Shown here: positions 1-6,219 of the stretch, in pieces | How positions within the stretch are numbered: the stretch's first letter is position 1 | Layout: each line of letters opens with the position of its first letter | Made by a program: the position numbers and the translations under genes | Assembly (NCBI GenBank): GCA_030043495.1 | Contig: JASHXO010000128.1 | Location: 1-7,671, forward strand | Reading direction: 5' to 3' | Length of the DNA: 7,671 nucleotides | From: Candidatus Rhabdochlamydia sp. | GTDB lineage: Bacteria > Chlamydiota > Chlamydiia > Chlamydiales > Rhabdochlamydiaceae | The notes under the pieces: generated by a model | Told to the model about the DNA's origin: nothing | Database searches by the model: none | The model's input: only the letters and a program-made list of their open reading frames with translations

Positions 1-1
1 G

Positions 2-814
2 ACTATTTCGATAATTCCGATTGCCTTTTCTTTTTTTGCATTGCGATTTGTTCAATTTAAAGAAGGTGTTTATCTCAAATTTATTATTATTCTATTTCTT
101 GTTACTTTGTTTTTCGGCATGCGTTCATTGGGATTAAACGCCCTTCTTGGATTATTTATTCAACAAATTTATTATCGAGAAGGCAAGTGCAGTTTGATCA
201 AATTATTAGGTATTTGTTTAGGGCTACTCTTTGCAGCGATTATTTTAGGTCAATTGCGTGAAGGAAATTTCAATTTTTTTAATTTTTTCCTAACTTTTTT
301 GGCTAAACTTTTTTATGGGAATAATTTCTCCGATACTCGTGATTTTGCATGGATATTATCTTGTTGGGATGACGAATATTTATATGGAAAAACCTATCTT
401 GCTGCTCTCATCTCATTTATTCCGAGAGTTTTTAGCTCGATCCGTGGAGAATGGAGCATTTCCATGTATACAAATGGCTTAACGGGATTTGATTCTGATG
501 TGATGCCCGGTTTAAGGCCAGGGATATTCGGAGAATCCTTTCTTAATTTTGGCTATCTAGGCGTGATCTTATTTGGCATACTTTATGGTTTTGCGCTGAG
601 ATATGGAGATTATAAAATTAAAGAATGCGTCGGGCGATACAAGGATCTTATTAAAGGAGGGACTTATTTACTCGTCTTTTTGTTTTTGTCCCATCTCAGC
701 ATCTCAGCAAGCATGTGGTCCTTTTATGTTTTCCTTTTTTTAAATCTAGCTGTGGTCCCTTTTCGAGGAAGCCTTTTAGGCAAATCTCAAAAAACTCTTC
801 CACGAGCAACTTAG
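2..814 (+). CDS. Oligosaccharide repeat-unit (O-antigen) polymerase-like membrane protein, 3' part
   Basis: The reading frame is open from base 2 with no stop, so the gene starts upstream of the window. The TTG at 41 is an internal codon, not a start. The visible 270 residues are strongly hydrophobic, with several membrane segments, for example the FIIILFLVTLFFG stretch near the beginning, the FLNFGYLGVILFGILYGFAL region and the C-terminal LLVFLFLSHLSISASMWSFYVFLFL region. The loop GLRPGIFGESFLNFGYLG resembles the conserved periplasmic loop region of Wzy-like polymerases, which join lipid-linked repeat units in the inner membrane. The gene ends at TAG 812-814, just before an inverted-repeat element. 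The surrounding surface-polysaccharide genes support the call. Wzy-type proteins diverge fast, so an O-antigen ligase or other multi-pass polysaccharide protein remains possible. Confidence 0.72.
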   Translation, partial: TISIIPIAFSFFALRFVQFKEGVYLKFIIILFLVTLFFGMRSLGLNALLGLFIQQIYYREGKCSLIKLLGICLGLLFAAIILGQLREGNFNFFNFFLTFLAKLFYGNNFSDTRDFAWILSCWDDEYLYGKTYLAALISFIPRVFSSIRGEWSISMYTNGLTGFDSDVMPGLRPGIFGESFLNFGYLGVILFGILYGFALRYGDYKIKECVGRYKDLIKGGTYLLVFLFLSHLSISASMWSFYVFLFLNLAVVPFRGSLLGKSQKTLPRAT

Positions 815-835
815 GATATGGCATACTGTTCTCTC

Positions 836-929
836 TTAGAGACGTTCTCTGAATTTGAATAACCTGCTTTTCGCGCCTTTTTTTGCCGTTTTAAAAATCA
901 AATGATTCAAATTCAGAGAACGTCTCTTA
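836..929. repeat. MITE-like inverted-repeat element 1 with TTA flanking duplication
   Basis: An 88-bp unit (839-926) has perfect 22-bp terminal inverted repeats at 839-860 and 905-926. They begin GAGACGTTCTC and end GAGAACGTCTC. A 44-bp T-rich centre lies between them. The unit is bounded on both sides by TTA (836-838 and 927-929), as expected for a 3-bp target duplication. The centre contains TTTTTTTGCCGTTTTAA at 878-894, a core related to the other repeats in this window. No run of T follows either arm, so it is not a typical intrinsic terminator, although the transcript could fold into a long hairpin. It has no coding capacity of its own; a transposase would have to act in trans. A 3-bp TNA duplication with GAG ends recalls the IS1031 group of IS5, but that link is inference. 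Confidence 0.8.
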
Positions 930-933
930 CAAT

Positions 934-941
934 AGGGGGAG
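934..941 (+). promoter_or_regulatory. Shine-Dalgarno site of the methyltransferase
   Basis: The purine run AGGGGGAG ends 3 nt before ATG 945, with its AGGGG part 6-7 nt away. It is the strongest ribosome-binding site in the window and fixes the 945 start, including the unusual N-terminal extension. It begins only 5 bp after the right TTA of element 1, so that insertion left translation signals intact but must have altered or displaced anything upstream. Confidence 0.7.
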
Positions 942-944
942 TCA

Positions 945-1814
945 ATGTTGAGAGTTTCGAACTTTAAAGCCATATTTTTGGACATTTGCAAGGCATTCGC
1001 AGCGTCACCGGCAGCCTTTTTTCTTCGCCGCCGATGGCCGCACCTATTTATAGGTTCTGGCAAAGGATCGCCTCAATCATTAGTTTTTCGACTATGTCGA
1101 GTTTTACCCTGGGCTCTTTCGATTCTCCTTTTCTTGTTTAAGCCACTCCATGCTTCTGAAAGTTTGGATGATTATCATTATCTTGATTCCCTTGCAATCG
1201 AGGCAGGCGCTGATAAAGGTTCATTTTATCACAATTACACAGAAGTTTATGCTAGATATTTTTCTGGCCTCAAAGAAAAGCCGATCAAATTTTTAGAGAT
1301 TGGAATTTACAAAGGAGCAAGCGTAAAATTATGGGAAGAATATTTTAAAAATGCAGAGTTGCACTTCATCGATATCACCCTCCAAAACATTCAATATTTT
1401 TCAGATCGATCCAATTATCACTTATGCAATCAAGAAAGTCCTGAAGATCTTCAAAAATTTATCGCAAAGACAGGAGGAGATTTTGACGTTATCATTGATG
1501 ATGGTGGGCATATGATGAATCAACAAATCACGAGCTTTAAAGTCTTATTTCCCCATCTTAAGAGCGGAGGACTTTACATCATCGAGGACCTACATACTTC
1601 CTATTGGACCGGGTGGGGAGGGGAAAGAACAGGGCTAAATACAGTAACTTTTTTAAAAGGTCTCATTGATGAAGTCAATTTCATCGGCGCGCGCACAACG
1701 AAAGCGAGTCATCTTGCAATTGATCCTTCTATTTTAAGAGAATTGAATATCTATCGCGAGAAGATCTATTCTATCCACTTCTATGATAGTCTTGCGATTA
1801 TTATAAAGAGATGA
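945..1814 (+). CDS. MycE/TylF-like class I SAM-dependent sugar O-methyltransferase with N-terminal hydrophobic extension
   Basis: The 289-residue protein has a Rossmann methyltransferase domain from about residue 75. It opens with ADKGSFYHNYTEVYARYF (89-106), followed by SAM motif I LEIGIYKGAS (117-126), FDVIIDDGGH (180-189) and GGLYIIEDLHTSYW (208-221). These blocks are typical of the MycE/ElmMI/TylF group, Mg-dependent enzymes that O-methylate deoxysugars. By analogy with MycE, D186, E214 and D215 would bind metal and H189 would act near the substrate. The predicted role is methylation of a sugar in the surface glycan; the substrate is unknown. Residues 1-70 are not part of the fold. They are basic, then a hydrophobic stretch VLPWALSILLFLF (53-65) precedes PLHASE, suggesting a signal anchor or signal peptide, which is odd for a SAM enzyme. 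No in-frame ATG lies closer to the domain, and the SD supports 945. The stop TGA (1812-1814) directly touches that of topA. Confidence 0.85.
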   Translation: MLRVSNFKAIFLDICKAFAASPAAFFLRRRWPHLFIGSGKGSPQSLVFRLCRVLPWALSILLFLFKPLHASESLDDYHYLDSLAIEAGADKGSFYHNYTEVYARYFSGLKEKPIKFLEIGIYKGASVKLWEEYFKNAELHFIDITLQNIQYFSDRSNYHLCNQESPEDLQKFIAKTGGDFDVIIDDGGHMMNQQITSFKVLFPHLKSGGLYIIEDLHTSYWTGWGGERTGLNTVTFLKGLIDEVNFIGARTTKASHLAIDPSILRELNIYREKIYSIHFYDSLAIIIKR

Positions 1815-4388
1815 TCAACCTATATGCTTGCCTAGCAAGCCTGAGAGCTTCATCATATCAATAGGCTTTTTACCGCCTAAGACTTTGGCGAGCTTAGCAT
1901 CGGGGACGATTTGACGTTTGTTTTTGGGATCTTGTAGTTTATGCTCTTTGATGTAATCCCAAACTTTTTTGACTACTTCAGGACGAGAAAGTTCTTTCGC
2001 ACCGACAATTTCTTCCAATTCTTTAGAGAGTTTTAAAGCTGCTTGTTTGCGAGGAGCAGTTTTCTTTTTTTCTTTACCAGCGGCTTTTTTCTCTTCCTTT
2101 TCTTCTTTTTTAGCGCCGAATTTCCCTTTTCTCGGCTTTTTGACATAGGGAGTTTTAGGATGGTCTGGATATTTTTCGTTGAGATCATCGAGATTGTTGA
2201 TGATAACATCGCAGTCGGGGAAATTCGAACAGGAAAAGAAGGGTTTTCCAAAACGAGAGCGTCTTTGAACCATTTTGCCATCGCAACCGAGGGCTGGGCA
2301 GGTGGGCATATCTTTGGCAGGAATTTCATCTTTTCGAGGGATATTCACTATGCCATTGCAATCTGGATAGCGTGTGCAACCGAGGAATGGGCCAAATCGG
2401 CCAAAGCGCAATTTCATAGGGCTACCGCATTTTGGGCAATGTTGATCCCAGTCAAAGGTAGGATCATAGTCTTCTTTGTTGAACTCCAGCGCTTCTAAAG
2501 GGGTAGTAAATTTGCAATTAGGATAATCCGAGCATCCATAGAAGTATTTTTTTCGCGACCAGATCTTTTGTAGATTATGTCCGCATTCAGGACATTTAAT
2601 CTCTGTCTCGACACGAGGGACAAAAGCTTCTTTTTCGGCCGATTTCACAAAGGGGATGAATTTTTCCCAGAAATCACGGATCAGTGTTTTCCAATCTTGT
2701 TGGTTTTCGGCGATGTGTTCGAGTTCGTCTTCCATAGCAGCGGTAAAGCCGACGTCCATGATCATGCCGAAGTTATCCTCAAGCATTTTGGCGATCACTT
2801 TTCCTAGCTCTGTCGGTTTTAGAGTGCTTTTTTCCTTGGTCGTATAATCACGACTTTGGATTTTGTTCATGATCGTCGCATATGTCGAAGGTCTTCCAAT
2901 TCCTGATTTTTCAAGCTCTTTGACAAGTGATGCTTCTGTGAATCTTGGCGGAGGGCGAGTAAACGCTTGTTGGGATTGGACTTCGAAAAGAAGAAGGGGT
3001 TGTCCTTCTTGCAATGGAGGAAGGATTTTCTCTTCGTCCTCTTTTTCTTTTTCTTCTCCATTGCCTTTATCTTGTTTTTCTTCGTAAACAGCAAGGAACC
3101 CTGAGAATTTGATCGTTGAGCCAGTGGCCCGAAGCATGATTTTTTTATCGGTTTCAATATCGCAAGAAACAGTGTCATAAATGGCAGGATTCATCTGCGA
3201 AGCAAGGAATCTACGCCAGATAAGGATATAAAGCTTGTATTGATCGACAGTCAGATAGGATTTGATTTTGTCTGGGGCGTGCTGAAGATTGGTCGGGCGG
3301 ATCGCCTCATGAGCGTCTTGAGCACTTTTTTTAGTTGTATAATGCCTTGGTTCGCCCGGAAGATATTCTTTGCCGTATGTTTTTTCAATGTATTTACGAG
3401 CTGCATCAATGGCTTCTGGGGCAAGGCGCACAGAGTCAGTGCGCATATAAGTGATTAATCCTTCAGTTCCTTCATTTCCCAAATCGACACCTTCATACAG
3501 TCCTTGAGCAATGTTCATTGTTCGGGATGCAGAGAAGCCATAATGCCTGCTTGCTTCCTGTTGCAGAGTAGAAGTGATGAAAGGAGCGACAGGATTTCTT
3601 CTTTTTTCTCTTTTTTCAACGGATTGGACTTTATAAGTGGCATTTTGCAATTTTTCAACGATCTGGTGTGCAGTTTTTTCATCGGGAATGATGAAGCTGT
3701 CTTTGCCCGGCACGGGTTCTTTTTCAACACGTTTTCCATCTACAGAATAAAGGAAAGCATAAAAGGAAGGTTCGCTTTTCTTTGTTTGCAAAATAGAGAT
3801 GATGTTCCAATACTCGACAGGGACAAAGGCTTCGATCTCCTTTTCTCTGTCGACGACGAGTTTAAGAGCGACAGACTGAACGCGGCCCGCGGAGAGTCCT
3901 CCATCTCGAGCCCCCTGTACTCTTCGTGTGAGAATCGGAGAAATTTTGTACCCTACGATTCGGTCAAGCAAACGCCTTGCTTGCTGAGCATCGACTAGAG
4001 CCTGATCGATATTTCTTGGCTCTTTTAGAGCTTCCATCACCGCTTCTCTAGTGATGGCATTGAAAGTAACGCGTTTATATTTTGTTCCCTTGGGTAGAAT
4101 AGATGCAATATGCCAAGCGATAGCCTCTCCTTCTCGATCCGGGTCGGGAGAGAGATAAACAACGTCGACATCTTTAGCTGCTTTTTTTAAGCGCTCAATG
4201 ACTTCTTTTTTATCGGGCAAAATGGTATAAATCGGTTCAAAATCATGTTCGACATCGATCCCAAACCCTTTCTGGGGCAGGTCGCGAACATGTCCAAGAG
4301 AAGACTCAAAGAGATAATTCGATCCCAGAAATTTTTTTAAAGTTTTGATCTTCGCTGGCGATTCGACAATAACGAGGGCTTTACCCAT
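1815..4388 (-). CDS. topA: DNA topoisomerase I with C-terminal SWIB domain
   Basis: This 857-residue type IA topoisomerase relaxes negative supercoils in the nucleoid. The TOPRIM domain has the E9 motif IVESPAK and the acidic triad in LSPDPDREGEAIAWH (D82, D84, E86). The active-site tyrosine is Y314 in GLITYMRTDS, with R316 beside it. The motif EKSGIGRPSTYATI is at 493-506. Three four-cysteine zinc ribbons follow: C599/C602/C619/C625, C651/C654/C671/C677 and C697/C702/C720/C726. A lysine-rich linker (about 749-785) leads to a SWIB/MDM2-like domain (about 782-857, LSKELEEIVGAKELSRPEVVKKVWDYI region). The SWIB fusion is a known chlamydial feature and may affect chromatin-like compaction (inference). 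The start at 4388 gives the canonical N-terminus MGKALVIVESPAK, with an AAAGG-type SD at 4402-4398. No catalytic residue is missing. This is a housekeeping gene set among polysaccharide genes and transcribed against them. Confidence 0.98.
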   Translation of the reverse strand: MGKALVIVESPAKIKTLKKFLGSNYLFESSLGHVRDLPQKGFGIDVEHDFEPIYTILPDKKEVIERLKKAAKDVDVVYLSPDPDREGEAIAWHIASILPKGTKYKRVTFNAITREAVMEALKEPRNIDQALVDAQQARRLLDRIVGYKISPILTRRVQGARDGGLSAGRVQSVALKLVVDREKEIEAFVPVEYWNIISILQTKKSEPSFYAFLYSVDGKRVEKEPVPGKDSFIIPDEKTAHQIVEKLQNATYKVQSVEKREKRRNPVAPFITSTLQQEASRHYGFSASRTMNIAQGLYEGVDLGNEGTEGLITYMRTDSVRLAPEAIDAARKYIEKTYGKEYLPGEPRHYTTKKSAQDAHEAIRPTNLQHAPDKIKSYLTVDQYKLYILIWRRFLASQMNPAIYDTVSCDIETDKKIMLRATGSTIKFSGFLAVYEEKQDKGNGEEKEKEDEEKILPPLQEGQPLLLFEVQSQQAFTRPPPRFTEASLVKELEKSGIGRPSTYATIMNKIQSRDYTTKEKSTLKPTELGKVIAKMLEDNFGMIMDVGFTAAMEDELEHIAENQQDWKTLIRDFWEKFIPFVKSAEKEAFVPRVETEIKCPECGHNLQKIWSRKKYFYGCSDYPNCKFTTPLEALEFNKEDYDPTFDWDQHCPKCGSPMKLRFGRFGPFLGCTRYPDCNGIVNIPRKDEIPAKDMPTCPALGCDGKMVQRRSRFGKPFFSCSNFPDCDVIINNLDDLNEKYPDHPKTPYVKKPRKGKFGAKKEEKEEKKAAGKEKKKTAPRKQAALKLSKELEEIVGAKELSRPEVVKKVWDYIKEHKLQDPKNKRQIVPDAKLAKVLGGKKPIDMMKLSGLLGKHIG

Positions 4389-4430
4389 TATATTTAACCT
4401 TTACTCAATAACTTGAAGTACATGAACAAA

Positions 4431-4460
4431 ATGATAAAACACAAGCCATAAAAGTAGCAA
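4431..4460 (-). promoter_or_regulatory. Candidate sigma70-type (chlamydial sigma66) promoter of topA
   Basis: On the minus strand, TTGCTA (4460-4455, 4 of 6 consensus) and TATCAT (4436-4431, 5 of 6) are separated by 18 bp. The -10 box lies about 42 bp upstream of the topA ATG. This is the best-matching pair I could find in the topA leader, but AT-rich DNA yields such pairs by chance. Confidence 0.35.
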
Positions 4461-4472
4461 TCTCGTGAGATT
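4459..4472. promoter_or_regulatory. 14-bp dyad next to the candidate topA -35 box
   Basis: AATCTC-GT-GAGATT is a perfect 6-bp-arm dyad with a 2-bp centre. It overlaps the upstream edge of the putative topA -35 hexamer in the divergent topA/wzm spacer. Its size and position suit a dimeric regulator site, but no regulator is encoded here and one short dyad may be chance. The rest of the 4389-4576 spacer is AT-rich with long T tracts (4508-4515 and 4523-4531). I see no convincing wzm promoter in it. Confidence 0.25.
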
Positions 4473-4576
4473 AGTCTTAACGATGCCTAAAATCAAGGAA
4501 ATTTTCATTTTTTTTGCGTTGTCTTTTTTTTATTCGTAATGCATCATCTGCCAAAAAGTTTTAATTTTATAAATTC

Positions 4577-5365
4577 ATGAAGATAGATTCTGCCCTGAAG
4601 GATTTAAAAAATGGAGCCCTTCATTACAACGTCTGGCTGCATTTAGGCTGGGTAGAGGTAAAACAGCGATATCGGCGTTCTATTATCGGCCCTTGGTGGA
4701 TTAGCTTGAGCATGCTCATTTTTATTTTGATGATGGGCATTGTGTTCAGGCGTTTGTTTAATCAAAGCCTCGAAGAATATATTCCCTTTTTTACGACAGG
4801 ATTTCTCTTTTGGACTTTCATTTCGTCCAGTGTGATTGAAGCGACGGAAATTTTTAAATCCAATGGGAGCTTTATCAAGCAGATCCATCTTCCCTTCAGT
4901 CTTTATGTTTTTAAACATCTTGTGCGCCAATCGATTATTCTCGCGCACAATTTGATCATCTATTTGATGATCTGCGTTTTTTTTAAGTTGAATCCCGGAT
5001 GGAATGTTGTTTTAGTTGTTCCAGGCTTTTGCCTGCTTGCTTTAAACGTCTTTTGGGTGAGTTTTCTGGTGGCGATGATTGCGGCCCGTTTTCGTGATCT
5101 CGTTCCCATGATCAATTCCTGTGTCCAAATCGCCTTTTTTATGACCCCTATTTCATGGATGCCAAAATTGTTGGAACAAAATTCAAGGATTTTGAATTAC
5201 AACCCCTTGGTTTACTTTTTGGATGTGGTTCGTTCTCCATTGCTAGGTCATTTTCCGAGTATTAAGAGTGTGTATGTCTCAACCATTTTGGCACTTTTTG
5301 GATGTTTATTTACCTTCCTTTTGTTTGTGAAAACACGTTCAAGAATTGCTTTTTGGGTGGACTGA
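4577..5365 (+). CDS. wzm: O-antigen/polysaccharide ABC exporter, permease subunit
   Basis: This 262-residue ABC-2 type permease is the usual length for Wzm/TagG/RfbA proteins. A cytoplasmic N-terminus carries the family block LGWVEVKQRYRRSIIGPWW (23-41). About six membrane segments follow (near 42-58, 68-90, 115-136, 144-168, 180-196 and 233-251). Also visible are the conserved ARFRDLVPMI (170-179), FFMTPISWMP (187-196) and NPLVYFLDVVRSPLLG (209-224). With the downstream ATPase it would move an undecaprenyl-linked glycan across the inner membrane. The ATG at 4577 gives a family-like N-terminus, but I see no Shine-Dalgarno sequence before it, only A/T-rich DNA. Wzt begins 5 bp after this stop codon, so the two are almost certainly cotranscribed and translationally coupled. 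Confidence 0.93.
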   Translation: MKIDSALKDLKNGALHYNVWLHLGWVEVKQRYRRSIIGPWWISLSMLIFILMMGIVFRRLFNQSLEEYIPFFTTGFLFWTFISSSVIEATEIFKSNGSFIKQIHLPFSLYVFKHLVRQSIILAHNLIIYLMICVFFKLNPGWNVVLVVPGFCLLALNVFWVSFLVAMIAARFRDLVPMINSCVQIAFFMTPISWMPKLLEQNSRILNYNPLVYFLDVVRSPLLGHFPSIKSVYVSTILALFGCLFTFLLFVKTRSRIAFWVD

Positions 5366-5370
5366 TAAGT

Positions 5371-6117
5371 ATGGCTGACGTCGAGATTGAAAATGTCTCA
5401 TTGCATTATCCGATCTATGGCTCAAATGCCAGGTCGCTCAAAGCATCTTTTGTTAACATGGCTACGGGTGGCAGACTCGGCGGAGATAATGGCACTGTGA
5501 TTGTTGAGGCATTAAAAGATATTACCTTTAAACTGGAAAAGGGAGATCGGCTTGCTTTAATCGGCCACAATGGAGCCGGGAAGTCCACATTGCTTAAGGT
5601 CCTGGCCAAAATTTATGAGCCCACCGTCGGACATGTCTGTGTGCAAGGTTCGACAAATTGCCTTTTCGATATCATGATGGGCATGGACATTGAATTGAAT
5701 GCTTATGAAAATATTACCCTTAGGGGATTGATCATGGGGCTTTCAAAAGCCGAGATTCGAAAGATGATTCCTCAGGTGGAAGATTTTGCCGAGCTTGGGG
5801 ATTTCATGAAGGTCCCCATCAAATCCTATTCTTCCGGCATGAAAGTACGTCTGGCTTTTGGGATTATCACGTGTGTAGACTCCGAAATTCTGCTTATTGA
5901 TGAGATTGTAAATGTGGGTGATGCTCAATTTATGGAAAAGGCCAAGAGGCAAATGAAAAAACTTGTAGGCCAGTCCGAGTTTCTTGTGCTCTCCACGCAT
6001 GATATTAATGTATCTCGCGAGTTTTGTAACAAAGCGCTTTGGCTAGAAAAGGGAGAAATAAAAGTTTTTGGCGATATCGCAGACGTTTTGGATCGATATT
6101 CAAAGATAATCTATTGA
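5371..6117 (+). CDS. wzt: O-antigen/polysaccharide ABC exporter, ATPase subunit (short form)
   Basis: This 248-residue cytoplasmic ATPase partners Wzm. From the ATG at 5371 it has Walker A GHNGAGKST (65-73), the ABC signature YSSGMKVRLAF (153-163), Walker B EILLIDEI with D177/E178 followed by NVGDAQF, and the switch H210 in STHD. The opening MADVEIENVSLHYPIYG and the RSLK segment fit the Wzt/TagH/RfbE branch. The frame stays open upstream to an ATG at 5302, but that would overlap wzm by 64 bp and add 23 atypical residues, so 5371 is preferred. It stops soon after the nucleotide-binding domain. It lacks the C-terminal carbohydrate-binding domain of E. coli O8/O9a-type Wzt, so chain length is probably not sensed by a capped-end reader (inference from Klebsiella O2a-type systems). 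The SD is weak: GGTGG at 5356-5360, inside wzm. Confidence 0.94.
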   Translation: MADVEIENVSLHYPIYGSNARSLKASFVNMATGGRLGGDNGTVIVEALKDITFKLEKGDRLALIGHNGAGKSTLLKVLAKIYEPTVGHVCVQGSTNCLFDIMMGMDIELNAYENITLRGLIMGLSKAEIRKMIPQVEDFAELGDFMKVPIKSYSSGMKVRLAFGIITCVDSEILLIDEIVNVGDAQFMEKAKRQMKKLVGQSEFLVLSTHDINVSREFCNKALWLEKGEIKVFGDIADVLDRYSKIIY

Positions 6118-6135
6118 ATCATTTTCGGTGTGCTC

Positions 6136-6219
6136 TTAGAGTATGTTTACAGCGGCGTTAAAACCTGCAAAAAAAATTCATCAAAAATCAAGCTATGATA
6201 ATTTGTAAACATACTCTTA
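6136..6219. repeat. MITE-like inverted-repeat element 2 with TTA duplication, ending at a start codon
   Basis: A 78-bp unit (6139-6216) has perfect 13-bp ends, GAGTATGTTTACA (6139-6151) and TGTAAACATACTC (6204-6216). TTA flanks both sides (6136-6138 and 6217-6219). The interior holds TTAAAACCTGCAAAAAAAA (6158-6176). Its reverse complement matches the T-rich core of element 1 (878-894) and of the composite repeat near 7200. The right TTA supplies the A of the GT17 start codon. There is no T run after the hairpin, so terminator function is unlikely. It has no coding capacity. Confidence 0.78.

Noticed and set aside
41..814. Full gene starting at TTG 41
   Set aside because: The frame is open to base 2 and the protein is hydrophobic and continuous across this codon; the gene is truncated by the window edge.
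839..926. Element 1 hairpin as a Rho-independent terminator
   Set aside because: There is a 44-nt loop and no T tract after either arm; matching TTA duplications favour a mobile element.
836..1063. 75-residue minus-strand reading frame
   Set aside because: It crosses the palindromic element 1 and is antisense to the methyltransferase N-terminus; its sequence shows no recognisable domain.
1826..1840. Hairpin GCTTGC-CTA-GCAAGC as a terminator between the convergent genes
   Set aside because: The stem is only 6 bp, lies inside topA coding sequence, and no T run follows on either strand.
2033..3998. Several long reading frames on both strands inside topA (up to 164 residues)
   Set aside because: All overlap clearly coding topA, are low-complexity or unrecognisable, and are shadows of its codon pattern.
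4507..4540. T-rich stretch before wzm as another copy of the repeat family
   Set aside because: It shares only ATTTTTTTTGC with the core, without inverted arms or TTA flanks; chance is likely in AT-rich DNA.
5302..5370. Upstream in-frame ATG for wzt
   Set aside because: It would overlap wzm by 64 bp and add residues unlike the family; ATG 5371, 5 bp after the wzm stop, fits.
6195..6218. Upstream in-frame ATG for the GT17 gene
   Set aside because: It lies within the inserted repeat, lacks an SD and puts polar residues before a good signal-like leader beginning at 6219.
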